A stretch of DNA of 64,000 nucleotides, taken from positions 1-64,000 of the forward strand of contig JAVXUO010002636.1 in NCBI GenBank assembly GCA_033065855.1, read 5' to 3'. The notes under the pieces are model-generated. The model saw nothing but the letters and a program-made list of their open reading frames with translations. It had not been told where the DNA came from and did no database searches. This DNA comes from Escallonia rubra. Lineage: Eukaryota > Streptophyta > Magnoliopsida > Escalloniales > Escalloniaceae. Positions 23,912 to 34,966 of the stretch are shown in pieces. The stretch's first letter is position 1; every line of letters starts with the position of its first letter. The position numbers were made by a program, and so were the translations under genes.

Positions 23912-24123
23912 GGGGAAAAGAGAGAAAAAAAGGAAAATTCATAAAGACTAGCGTAAAATGACACCTATACCCCTGAGTAACATAACTCCGTCAAGATTAA
24001 TTTGACAGAGTGACTTAATTTAAACGAATTTCAAAGTTTAGTGGTTACTACGATACAAATCGATGTCCATTGGTCAAAGTGAAATTTGCCTAATAGTACA
24101 ATGGTCAACCGCGTAATTAACTC

Positions 24124-24132
24124 TTCTTATAA
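24124..24132 (+). repeat. 9-bp target duplication of Pack-MULE, right copy
   Basis: TTCTTATAA, identical to 23059-23067. Confidence 0.95.
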
Positions 24133-25138
24133 CAATTATAACTGAGTCCAAAGAAACTTGATAATAATTCAGAAAAATATATACAAGGGCAATTAGATGA
24201 AATTGAGTTTCGGATAGAAATTCATTACCTCGATCCAAGCAAAACGAAGCTAAAGCGCCCTCGATAAAAGTCACCTGAATTAACCTAGGTTGGCAAATCA
24301 CTTATTAGAGCACATGCTACACTACTATTAACCTAATATAAACTACCCACATCGTACTCACTCCTCAACTCGGAACGATGCAACTCAAAGTGGGTCCCAC
24401 ACACGGCCCACCTAACCAGGAGACTCGTCACACTCATTAAGGCTAAAAAATAATCCAGAAATGATATTAATTCTCATTAAGCATTCTTTATGGCTTAATA
24501 CAACATATGAAATAAAAATATATTTTTTGAATATTTTTTAAATCAAAATAATTTCTTGAAATGCACTAAAAGCCCATAAATAGTCATAACTGCCTCAAAT
24601 TGGAAATAAAATCCCATAATTTTTGTAAGAACTTTAAAATATGTATAAAAATTATAGAAATGAAAATTAGAATTTAAAGGGCATTAAACTATTTTTAAAC
24701 TATTCGTTTCATTAAATCCAATGCCATACCAAAATGATAACAAATTAACTCTAAAAATCACCAAACTTATACCGCGACTTACTTATATTATGCAAACATT
24801 ACTCTAATTTTTAAAGACCACAAAAGAATTTCATAAATCTGAAATTACAGAAAATATTAAAAATACAAGTGATTTTAGAAAACTACAAATTTTTGCCAAA
24901 AATTTTAACTTAGCCTAAAGTATTTTAATGTAAAATTTGACATGCTAATAATCATCGTGCGTTTTTGCGTTTTTCAACACATGCGCCGAACATAATGCTA
25001 GTCTGTGGTACACTTGTGCAAGCACATGGTACCACAACTGCTCAACTTAACAACACCCACTTCCATTATTCCCTATTGTTCTCTGCACTCAGTCACTACA
25101 TCATTTATAGATCCACGAACCTCAGACAATAATTCACT

Positions 25139-25530
25139 GAACACCCCCCCCCCCCCCTAATACACACACACCATACACTCACATATACATGGACACCCCT
25201 ACCCCCCCAACACACACACACACACAAATACACAAACACCCTCACACACACTGATATGCACAAACCCACATACCATCCACTCCTTCACACATCACATACA
25301 CAATACACCCTCACATATACACGTACTCACGCACATAGTAAGCTCCCAAAATCACATAAACTACCTCATGATAATATCCCTTCCTTGCAAACCCACATAT
25401 TCAGACGCACCCACACAAGAAAGCACACATTCACGCACGTGCGCGCGCGCACACACACTGATTGCCTTCACGACAGTCCACACACACGCACAACAATTTT
25501 CACACATAAGCATACAACTCTCTCTCTCTC

Positions 25531-25604
<74 letters not shown>

Positions 25605-25767
25605 ACACACACACACATAGTTACTCCTTGGCAGCCTTACCATTCACATATATACACACAAATGCACGCACACAGCACACATAAGCACAACACCCGCAAT
25701 ACACACGGCTAAAACTTCAGCCTCTCTCCTTGCTCATACACACATGTATTCACACAATTCTCACACA
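25139..25767. repeat. CA-rich and TA microsatellite block inside the LTR
   Basis: The interval is dominated by CACACA/ACACTCAC sequence with a C(16) run near 25144-25158, a short GCGCGCGC near 25441, and a long (AT)n tract at about 25537-25601. On the minus strand it is GT-rich, as is the related LTR remnant at 58222-58525, so GT-richness is a property of this LTR family. ORFs read here are low-complexity artefacts. Confidence 0.85.
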
Positions 25768-25772
25768 CTAAC
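25768..25772 (+). repeat. 5-bp target duplication of 15-kb gypsy element, left copy
   Basis: CTAAC is repeated at 40773-40777. Confidence 0.9.
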
Positions 25773-27260
25773 TGTAACGCCCCTGACTTTGGGAGCCGTT
25801 ACCAAAAAAAATTCAGTCCTAATATTATATGCATTCTAATAAATACTCAACTGCACCAATGTATAAACAGAGTATCTAATCCAATAGCGACAAAATATCT
25901 CCAAAAGGTACAGGCTTAATTACAACCTTGCCTCTTACAAACCATCTAATCACAAAAGAATAATCTATCCCTAAACTCTATTACAAAAGTCTAATGCCAA
26001 ATCAAATTACCCACATTCGGGTAAAGTTCTCAAAAGGAATACATTGTTTTGACATGCTAACAAAATAGAAGCTATAATTCCCCATGCGTGCCATGCTTCT
26101 AATCAAGTTTACCACCTATGGTAAGGGACAAAACAAACAAATAGAGGATGAGCTGAAGTAGCCCAGTAAGGAGAAATCAAATGGTAAGCAAATACATTAA
26201 TTCGTATTCTGAAACGCAGCCAAAACTTGACGAACAAGCGATAGCCATTGACAATTATGCAAATGAGGCGAAACAATATACGAAATGATCATTAGTGGCC
26301 ATATGCCCAAATCGACACAAAACCCAAAGGTACGAAACGCATACACGTAGCGTAATAGCCGTCATTGTGAGGACTATCCGAAAGTCACGTAAAGTGACTA
26401 CAAAGGCCACTAAGGTGGCTACAAAAGTCAATATGTGACTATAAATGTCTTAAAGACTCCCTTTTTAACAAAAGGTTGTTCATCTTAATGATCATGTATA
26501 AATTACGAATTGCGAACTCAATAGCAACGAAGGCAAATACGAAGCAATTTGAACAAAACTCCAAAGTCATACAACAACTAGCACAGCGATACTACGTATC
26601 AATTCCTTACCACAGCAAGAAGTACGAATCCCTTACCTTAATCAAGCTCTTGGTACGAAATCCTTAAAGCGCCGCCTTAGAATCTAAAGAGCCTCCTAAG
26701 CCTTCTCCCCCCCCCCCTCTTTATCTCTCTCAACCTTTCAAGAAAGAGAAGCAAGAGAACCCAAAAAAAAGGGTTGGAGGGAAAATAAGCTATTTATAGG
26801 AAGAAATCCTAAGTAGGCAAATTTCACTAACACTCCCTAAACTTTTGATACTTATTCAAAATGTACCCCAAAACCTTCTAATATTTACAAAAAAGGGAGC
26901 TTACCCTTTCATTCGAAGGAAAGAGTTTTCCTTCGACTGAATCGTTCAGTCGGGAAATGTCTTCCTTCGCACTCATTCTTTTCCATTCGACTGAAAGGGG
27001 TTCCATTCGACTGATTCCTTCAGTCGCGAAATTGTCTTCCTCGAATTTGATTTTTCATTTGATTGAATTCTTCAGTTGCTTCTTTTCTCAATTTCAAACA
27101 CCATTCATTTGACTGAAAACACTATTCATTCGAATCAAAACACTATTCATCGACTGAATCCATCAGAGATGGTTTAACGACCAATTTTCTCTAATGATTT
27201 ATCCCTTAATTTATTTTCCAACAAATATGATCTTCATTAGCATAAAAAAGGGGTCTTACA
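25773..27260 (-). repeat. 3' LTR of the gypsy element
   Basis: 1,488 bp, from TGTAACGCCCCTGAC to GGGGTCTTACA on the plus strand. It aligns along its length with 39210-40772. It contains a C(10) run near 26708 and a cluster of TTCGACTGAA and CACTATTCAT motifs (26930-27170), which lie in U3. Confidence 0.92.
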
Positions 27261-27273
27261 TTCTCCCCACCTT
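27261..27273 (-). other. Polypurine tract of the gypsy element
   Basis: The complement reads AAGGTGGGGAGAA directly against the 3' LTR. Polypurine tracts prime plus-strand cDNA synthesis. Confidence 0.8.
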
Positions 27274-27299
27274 AAAAGAATTTCGTCCCTGGAATTAAA

Positions 27300-27592
27300 T
27301 GTACCTTAATCATCGAAAAGTTAAGCGTGTTTTTTGTGCATATCATCTTTGAGTTCCCAAGTAGCTTCCCTCTCAGAATCGTTACGCTATAATACCTTCA
27401 CAAAAGCTATCCTCTTAGAGCGCATGACACGTTCATCGCGTTCCAAAATGCGATCCGGTTGCTCCTCATAAGATAGATCTTCCCTAACTTGAATAAGGTC
27501 AAACTCAATAACATGCGAAGGGTCATAAACATACTTCCTCAAGGTTGAAACATGGAAAACATTATGTATCTTTGACAAATTAGGAGGCAAAG
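27300..27592 (-). pseudogene. Integrase C-terminus and chromodomain of the gypsy element, distal piece
   Basis: The minus strand reads NLSKIHNVFHVSTLRKYVYD (27529-27588), the standard block just before the chromodomain, then IEFDLIQVREDLSYEEQP, RSKRIAFVKVL, a stop, and SEREATWELKDDM with LFDD at the end. W-E and the aromatic positions of the chromodomain remain readable. Chromodomains of this family direct integration to heterochromatin marks. The insertion at 27593-34961 separates this piece from the rest of pol, within the A-Y-R-L-A-L-P-P-N-L-S block. Confidence 0.85.
27588..27592 (+). repeat. 5-bp target duplication of the inverted-LTR element, left copy
   Basis: CAAAG is repeated at 34962-34966. 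Confidence 0.92.
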
Positions 27593-29250
27593 TGTAACAC
27601 CCCGGATTTATTTACGGAGCGTTAATGCCAAATTAACAGAGATCAGATAAAATTTCATAAATATCAGAAGACTTCAAATTGGTAAATCAGAGCATACACT
27701 AAAATTCCAAACGAGACAATATCGAAAGTCTCCCAAACGAAATCAGAAAACCTTAAAATATCATAACAACAGAGTCAGAAAGATCTTAACTCTTTATCAT
27801 AAATCTCCCAAACGGTCGATCAGATCATATACTAATAATTCCCAAAAAAACATCAATATCCGACATAGGGGCCCAAAGCCTTTATACAATCCAAAAATTT
27901 TCTCCAACACGGAGTTCAAAACGAAACCTAAATAATACCAACTTGTCTTAATTAAATACACTTAATGTCAATACTAACTCTGAAATAAGGCAGCTAACTT
28001 TGGTCACACAGCTAGCCCTTCAAATCTGAAATCCCACCTTACTAACCTCCTGAAAGGAAAAACAATAAGGGAATGAGCCAAATGCCCAGTAAGGTCGCTC
28101 AAAGGACCAATCAGTCGGAACCCAAAGATAACAGATAAACGAAATTTCGGAAGCACCAAATTTGTTTTAACGGAACAGATAATCAAACCAGATTTCGAAT
28201 GTCAAAAACGCTTCTGAATACAAAGACAGACACAAAGGTTTCAACAGACAATATTTCAAAGGCACATCAATTTCGACTGAATTGAGGTCAGACCAAATTC
28301 AAATGTCAAATTATATCAGAGTACAGAAATAGACACTAAACATGTCAGACCGAATATCATATGCCAAAATATATCAGAGTACGGAAATAGACACTAGATA
28401 TGTCAGACCGAATATCAAATGCCAGAATATATCAGAGTTCGGAAATAGACAGTATCGGACCAAATATCAAATATCAAAATACATCTGAGTTCGGAAACAG
28501 ATAGTATCGAAACAGACACTAGAGAGCCATTCAGAAAGTGGTCACATACGTCACTCCTGACATATGAGGCCGGTTCGGAAAGTAAGATCGCGATCTCTAG
28601 CTTAACTCCCCTGAGCTAGCCCACGTTTCAATCCACGTGGGTAAGTCGGAAATAAGTCACAGACACCGTGACATGGCTCATAAAGTCACCAAAACAAAAT
28701 CTCAAAATAACCGTTATCAAATATCGGACAAATCAAACCATAATCAAAGGTTTCAAAATCACGTTATCAAATGACGAACTCGTCAAACAATGAGTGGAGT
28801 TCACGAAAATAATAACGATCATAAATCACTGAAACGACGATATCATTACGTCAATATTCTGAAGTCAAACAAATCTGACGGAATTTGATTTTTCACAAAT
28901 CATAGAATTGACAACAAGTCATTCTTAACAAAGTTCGAAAGTAAAAACGAGATGAAGAATCATTTATCCCCATATGAAGAGACTCGGATTTCAAAAGAAT
29001 TGACAATGAGTTATTCATAACCATGGTCAAAACAAAGGGAAAAGAACGTCCCTTAACTCAATTCGAAGAAGTTCAGATTTCCAAAAAGAAACTAAAGACT
29101 CACATGAGCGATTGGTCCATCGCTGATTCAAATTTTCGGAAGTAAACCCTTACCTTAATCAAGCCTCTTGAGAGTCACAAATCCTTAAGCAAATCCTTAA
29201 GCTCCTCCTTAGAGCTTCCAAATTTTTCAAGCCATCTTCTCCAATCTCTT

Positions 29251-29294
<44 letters not shown>

Positions 29295-30082
29295 AAAGGA
29301 GAAGAAAAGAAACAGAGAACCCCCTCCGAAAAAGGCTAGAAATGAAAAATAGAACACTATTTATATAGAGGGACAAAAATTTTAAGTTTGCATTCGAAAG
29401 AACCACTTTGAGTCGACTGAACACACTTTGAGTCGACTGAAACACACTTTGAGTCGAATGAATTTTTTTTTTTTTTTTACTTTTAGTCGACTAAAACACT
29501 TTTAGTCGACTAAAACCCACTTTTAGTCGAATCAAACACTTTAAGTCGACTAAACCTCACTTTTAGTCGAAGCTTTTCCAAAAACACTGTTCACAAAGTA
29601 CTGTTCATGGTTACTGTTCAAAATCACTGTTCATGGTTACTGTTCATGGTTACTGTTCAAAAATCACTGTTCATCGACCAAACTTTTAGTCGACTGAAAT
29701 CACACTTTTAGTCGACTAAAACATTTAAATTCGACTGAGACCCTTAAATTCGACTAAAAGTCCAGAAAACCATTTTTACACAATTGAAACACTTTTTAGT
29801 CGACCGAAACACTCTTTTAGTCGACTAAAACCCTTTTAAATTTGACTAAAACTTCAGAAAATCATTTTTATTCGAAGCCAAAATATTTTCCTTCGACCGA
29901 ATATTTCAGAACTCAAAAACTTTATAATCAATAAGTTTTGATTCGAATGAAACCACTTTCATTGAACCGGAAATTTCAGAAACAGTCACAATTCATTTTC
30001 TTAACGTGAACAAAAGACCACAAACTTAATTAATCAAAAATATTAAATTTGCATAAGGAAAAGAAAATTTTGGGGTATTACA
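27593..30082 (-). repeat. Inverted full LTR (left arm)
   Basis: 2,490 bp. Plus-strand ends are TGTAACACCCCGG and GGGGTATTACA; in reverse complement it aligns end to end with 32418-34961. A TATA box (CTATATAAATAG on the minus strand, 29358-29369) faces left, followed by a (GA)n tract at 29247-29290. Confidence 0.93.
29395..29900. repeat. Array of GTCGAC palindromes and CTGTTCA units in U3, left arm
   Basis: The palindromic phrase TTTAGTCGACTAAA or variants (AGTCGACTGAA, TTCGACTAAA) recurs more than fifteen times. Between 29583 and 29675 a 12-13 base unit built on ACTGTTCA(TGGTT or AAATC) repeats about eight times. The array lies upstream of the TATA box. Confidence 0.85.
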
Positions 30083-30378
30083 TTTATAAAGGCTTTGGGC
30101 CCCTATGTCGGATATTGATGTTTTTTTGGGAATTATTAGTATATGATCTGATCGACCGTTTGGGAGATTTATGATAAAGAGTTAAGATCTTTCTGACTCT
30201 GTTGTTATGATATTTTAAGGTTTTCTGATTTCGTTTGGGAGACTTTCGATATTGTCTCGTTTGGAATTTTAGTGTATGCTCTGATTTACCAATTTGAAGT
30301 CTTCTGATATTTATGAAATTTTATCTGATCTCTGTTAATTTGGCATTAACGCTCCGTAAATAAATCCGGGGCGTTACA
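30083..30378 (+). repeat. Forward LTR 3' end fragment (296 bp)
   Basis: It matches 34666-34961 almost perfectly and ends CCGGGGCGTTACA. It abuts the U3 terminus of the inverted LTR without any linker. Confidence 0.92.
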
Positions 30379-30380
30379 GA

Positions 30381-30392
30381 TGGTATCAGAGC
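30381..30392 (+). other. Primer-binding site for initiator methionine tRNA
   Basis: TGGTATCAGAGC is the standard plant site complementary to the 3' end of the initiator methionine tRNA. It lies two bases after the LTR fragment. Confidence 0.93.
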
Positions 30393-32403
30393 TTAGGTTT
30401 GAGATTCTGTAGACTCATAAGCCTAAGACATATGTGATTGGGATTGAACCTCGAAAAGATGGATTGAGTTTGGAGAATTTATTTCATATTAGAGCATAAG
30501 ATTGAGATTTGGCCATAAACCTTGGATTTGGGTTGAGTACGCAATCGTAGAACGAATGTTAGTTGTCTTGGGAATTCAGATATTGTCCGTCCGTATTTAT
30601 CAAGGAGAATAATTGAAGGATAAGACTATGATCTTTGGATGTTTATGAGTAACTCTATCGGATAGTTTATGGAAAAGGGTTGTGATCTCAGAAAATAATT
30701 GATATAGTGACAGAGACTTCGTGCGGAAATCTGAAAGGAAGATTTGGCATTACTAGATCATAATGCCCCTTTTATTCTGTTGTTCTGATATTCTGTTGTG
30801 AGCATTTAAGTTTTGAACCTAGAAATTTGAAACGTGTCTATGTGTAGATACCTTTATGGAATTCTGTGGTGACCCTTATGGTTTACAATTCTTGCCCCAT
30901 CCGTATTGATTTCAGATACTTAAGAGTTGACATAATTTTCTGGATATGAACGCTTTGATCATATTTTGGGGGTTTGGACTGGACTGATCGACTTCTGATA
31001 ATGCCAAGATGGATTGCTTTAGAGAAGAGGATGATTATGATCTTTGGATGAATAACTCTGAAAACTAGAAGTTATCTGTAAAGTTTGTGACTGAGAGATA
31101 TAAATGATGTGGTAGCTTAAAGGCTTAAATCTTTGGTGGATGTGCGATATAAATGTGAAATTAAGAATGATTAAGTTTTCTCTGTGATAAATTTGAAAAT
31201 AGTTTCGACCGATTTTGCTTTGAGGCATCAGTGTGTGTGGTGAAAGTTTGGTGACTTTTGGTATGTCAAGTAAGTGCTAGTCGATATTGGTTATTCATAT
31301 TGGCTAAATTGACGAAGTATGCTTTGAATGCTATCTGATGGTTTTGATTTTGATGTCAGAATAAAATTTGATGGAGGAAAATATTGATCATTAGGTGATC
31401 TCATGGGTTTGGTTATTGAATTGCTTAAACGGTTTGTGGGTTTAATTTAGTTAAGCCTTAGATTTTGAGTTTGTGATCTTTTGTAGTTGAAAAGTTTGGG
31501 CAGAAAGTTGAGCTTGATGTTGCCTTAAGAAACCGTGTGTTTGAAGTAATAAGATGTTTTTGGAGTATAGAATCTTTGAATATTCGATGTTGGTGATTGA
31601 TCATGGGTAATCATATTTGAAAGTCTAACAATGTGGATGAAGCTTTGGACGGAAGGCGTATAAGAGTTTGTCAACTTTGGTTATGAGTTACACTCAGTTA
31701 TTAGTGAAATGTTATTAAGAGCGTATTGATATGACTCAATTGTGATTTTGTACGGGCGAAAATTTTGATTTGAAGGTTTGGAGTATAAATCCTTGTGATT
31801 AGTATGAAGATTGATTATTACTTTCGGGGTACGATTGAAGTTACCCGTGACAATGTTAAGCTTTGTACCAAGGCTATGGTTTAATGTGTTAGCAAATGGC
31901 ATAAACGTGAGCCTGTCGGTATTGTATTGGTTTCAGATCATTTGAATTTTGTTTAGAGTAACTTGATTCAGTGTGTTTCATTGTTAGTCAAGTATAAATA
32001 CTTTAAGGAGCAATCTGAATATATCTTTGGGATGGTGATGACAATGGAGGCTAAAAACTTAAGTTTGAATTTCGTACAACATGTCAGATGGTATGTGAAA
32101 TTGTTTAGTACTTGGTGCACCTCAGGCTTGAAGTTAAGCGTGTTATCCGGATTTTGTAAAGTACATGGTATGGTACATTATCAGAGTAGCGCAGTGGAAG
32201 CGTTATGTATTGGAGATTGATTTCGATTGTCAAAATTTTGAATGTCGTAATTTTAGCTCAGTCCAATTCGTAGGCTAGTTAAGCCATGTTTCGAAGTCAG
32301 AATTTCAGTTAATAGTGTGAGGAATGTTTTGACTCGTGTTGGGAAGCGAGGAGCTACTTTTGATGATTAAGAATCGTTTTAAATTCCGAGGACGGAATTT
32401 TTT
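30393..32403 (+). other. Non-coding interior of the inverted-LTR element
   Basis: About 2 kb of AT-rich sequence without gag or pol. The longest ORFs (31681-31902 minus, 31963-32220 plus) match nothing I recognise. The last bases before the polypurine tract resemble the end of chromovirus pol. The element is therefore non-autonomous or deleted. Confidence 0.75.
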
Positions 32404-32417
32404 TAAGAGGGGAAGAA
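32404..32417 (+). other. Polypurine tract of the inverted-LTR element
   Basis: AAGAGGGGAAGAA directly precedes the forward LTR. Confidence 0.85.
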
Positions 32418-33249
32418 TGTAATACCCCGAAATTTTCTTTTCCTTATGCAAATTTAATATTTTTGATTAATTAAGTTTGTGGTCTTTTGTTCACGTTAAG
32501 AAAATGAATTGTGACTGTTTCTGAAATTTCCGGTTCAATGAAAGTGGTTTCATTCGAATCAAAACTTATTGATTATAAAGTTTTTGAGTTCTGAAATATT
32601 CGGTCGAAGGAAAATATTTTGGCTTCGAATAAAAATGATTTTCTGAAGTTTTAGTCGAATTTAAAAGGGTTTTAGTCGACTAAAAGAGTGTTTCGGTCGA
32701 CTAAAAAGTGTTTCAATTGTGTAAAAATGGTTTTCTGGACTTTTAGTCGAATTTAAGGGTTTCAGTCGAATTTAAATGTTTTAGTCGACTAAAAGTGTGA
32801 TTTCAGTCGACTAAAAGTTTGGTCGATGAACAGTGATTTTTGAACAGTAATTATGAACAGTAACCATGAACAGTAACCATGAACAGTGATTTTGAACAGT
32901 AACCATGAACAGTGCTTTGTGAACAGTGTTTTTGGAAAAGCTTCGACTAAAAGTGAGGTTTAGTCGACTTAAAGTGTTTGATTCGACTAAAAGTGGGTTT
33001 TAGTCGACTAAAAGTGTTTTAGTCGACTAAAAGTGAAAAAAAAAAAAAAAAAATTTTTATTTCATTCGACTCAAAGTGTGTTTCAGTCGACTCAAAGTGT
33101 GTTCAGTCGACTCAAAGTGTGTTTTAGTCGACTCAAAGTGGTTCTTTCGAATGCAAACTTAAAATTTTTGTCCCTCTATATAAATAGTGTTCTATTTTTC
33201 ATTTCTAGCCTTTTTCGGAGGGGGTTCTCTGTTTCTTTTCTTCTCCTTT

Positions 33250-33289
<40 letters not shown>

Positions 33290-34961
33290 GAGGAAGAGGA
33301 AGAGAAAGATTGGAGAAGATGGCTTGAAAAATTTGGAAGCTCTAAGGAGGAGCTTAAGGATTTGCTTAAGGATTTGTGACTCTCAAGAGGCTTGATTAAG
33401 GTAAGGGTTTACTTCCGAAAATTTGAATCAGCGATGGACCAATCGCTCATGTGAGTCTTTAGTTTCTTTTTGGAAATCTGAACTTCTTCAAATTGAGTTA
33501 AGGGACGTTCTTTTCCCTTTGTTTTGACCATGGTTATGAATAACTCATTGTCAATTCTTTTGAAATCCGAGTCTCTTCATATGGGGATAAATGATTCTTC
33601 ATCTCGTTTTTACTTTCGAACTTTGTTAAGAATGACTTGTTGTCAATTCTATGATTTGTGAAAAATCAAATTCCGTCAGATTTGTTTGACTTCAGAATAT
33701 TGACGTAATGATATCGTCGTTTCAGTGATTTATGATCGTTATTATTTTCGTGAACTCCACTCATTGTTTGACGAGTTCGTCATTTGATAACGTGATTTTG
33801 AAACCTTTGATTATGGTTTGATTTGTCCGATATTTGATAATGGTTATTTTGAAATTTTGTTTTGGTGACTTTATGAGCCATGTCACGGTGTCTGTGACTT
33901 ATTTCCGACTTACCCACGTGGATTGAAACGTGGGCTAGCTCAGGGGAGTTGAGCTAGAGATCGCGATCTTACTTTCCGAACCGGCCTCATATGTCAGGAG
34001 TGACGTATGTGACCACTTTCTGAATGGCTCTCTAGTGTCTGTTTCGATACTATCTGTTTCCGAACTCAGATGTATTTTGATATTTGATATTTGGTCCGAT
34101 ACTGTCTATTTCCGAACTCTGATATATTCTGGCATTTGATATTCGGTCTGACATATCTAGTGTCTATTTCCGTACTCTGATATATTTTGGCATATGATAT
34201 TCGGTCTGACATGTTTAGTGTCTATTTCTGTACTCTGATATAATTTGACATTTGAATTTGGTCTGACCTCAATTCAGTCGAAATTGATGTGCCTTTGAAA
34301 TATTGTCTGTTGAAACCTTTGTGTCTGTCTTTGTATTCAGAAGCGTTTTTGACATTCGAAATCTGGTTTGATTATCTGTTCCGTTAAAACAAATTTGGTG
34401 CTTCCGAAATTTCGTTTCTCTGTTATCTTTGGGTTCCGACTGATTGGTCCTTTGAGCGACCTTACTGGGCATTTGGCTCATTCCCTTATTGTTTTTCCTT
34501 TCAGGAGGTTAGTAAGGTGGGATTTCAGATTTGAAGGGCTAGCTGTGTGACCAAAGTTAGCTGCCTTATTTCAGAGTTAGTATTGACATTAAGTGTATTT
34601 AATTAAGACAAGTTGGTATTATTTAGGTTTCGTTTTGAACTCCGTGTTGGAGAAAATTTTTGGATTGTATAAAGGCTTTGGGCCCCTATGTCGGATATTG
34701 ATGTTTTTTTGGGAATTATTAGTATATGATCTGATCGACCGTTTGGGAGATTTATGATAAAGAGTTAAGATCTTTCTGACTCTGTTGTTATGATATTTTA
34801 AGGTTTTCTGATTTCGTTTGGGAGACTTTCGATATTGTCTCGTTTGGAATTTTAGTGTATGCTCTGATTTACCAATTTGAAGTCTTCTGATATTTATGAA
34901 ATTTTATCTGATCTCTGTTAATTTGGCATTAACGCTCCGTAAATAAATCCGGGGCGTTACA
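32418..34961 (+). repeat. Forward full LTR (right arm)
   Basis: 2,544 bp from TGTAATACCCCG to CGGGGCGTTACA. U3 holds the GTCGAC/GAACAGT array (about 32600-33150). A TATA box CTATATAAATAG lies at 33176-33187 and a (GA)n tract follows at 33255-33286. R and U5 therefore make up about 1.75 kb. Confidence 0.93.
32600..33150. repeat. Array of GTCGAC palindromes and GAACAGT units in U3, right arm
   Basis: Mirror image of the left-arm array: many AGTCGACTAAAAGTG phrases, and about seven GAACAGT(AACCAT or GATTTT) units between 32828 and 32930. Confidence 0.85.
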
Positions 34962-34966
34962 CAAAG
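34962..34966 (+). repeat. 5-bp target duplication of the inverted-LTR element, right copy
   Basis: CAAAG, identical to 27588-27592. Confidence 0.92.

Larger units (their letters stand above)
23068..24123. mobile_element. Pack-MULE carrying a phosphoglycerate dehydrogenase gene fragment
   Basis: The 1,056-bp element has inverted repeats of about 120 bp. The left end starts GAGTTAATTACGCGGTTGAC and the right end is its complement, with only a few mismatches. A perfect 9-bp duplication TTCTTATAA flanks it. It has no transposase. Between the repeats, on the minus strand, is the start of a nuclear gene for plastid 3-phosphoglycerate dehydrogenase with its GA-rich leader. GC content jumps sharply in 23390-23810 against AT-rich flanks, as expected for captured host DNA. 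Elements built like this are known as Pack-MULEs. It inserted into the chromovirus LTR. Confidence 0.93.
27593..34961. mobile_element. Inverted-LTR (palindromic) gypsy-type element, non-coding
   Basis: The order is: a complete LTR in reverse (27593-30082), the last 296 bp of the same LTR forward (30083-30378), a perfect primer-binding site TGGTATCAGAGC (30381-30392), about 2.0 kb of non-coding interior, a polypurine tract (32404-32417) and a complete forward LTR (32418-34961). One 5-bp duplication CAAAG flanks the whole. Both outer ends are therefore U5 ends, which an ordinary element never has. The arms are nearly identical, so the event is recent. The interior has no gag or pol, only a relic of the chromovirus pol end (CCGAGGACGGAATTT near 32377). 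Both LTR promoters point outwards. Confidence 0.9.

Noticed and set aside
25256..25712. Two ORFs of 142 and 114 codons
   Set aside because: They are made of His/Thr and Tyr/Ile repeats encoded by CA and TA microsatellites; not protein genes.
33033..33395. 120-codon ORF with an Arg-Glu repeat, and its partner at 29175-29445
   Set aside because: It reads across the U3 array and the (GA)n tract of the LTR, and the same sequence appears inverted in the other arm.
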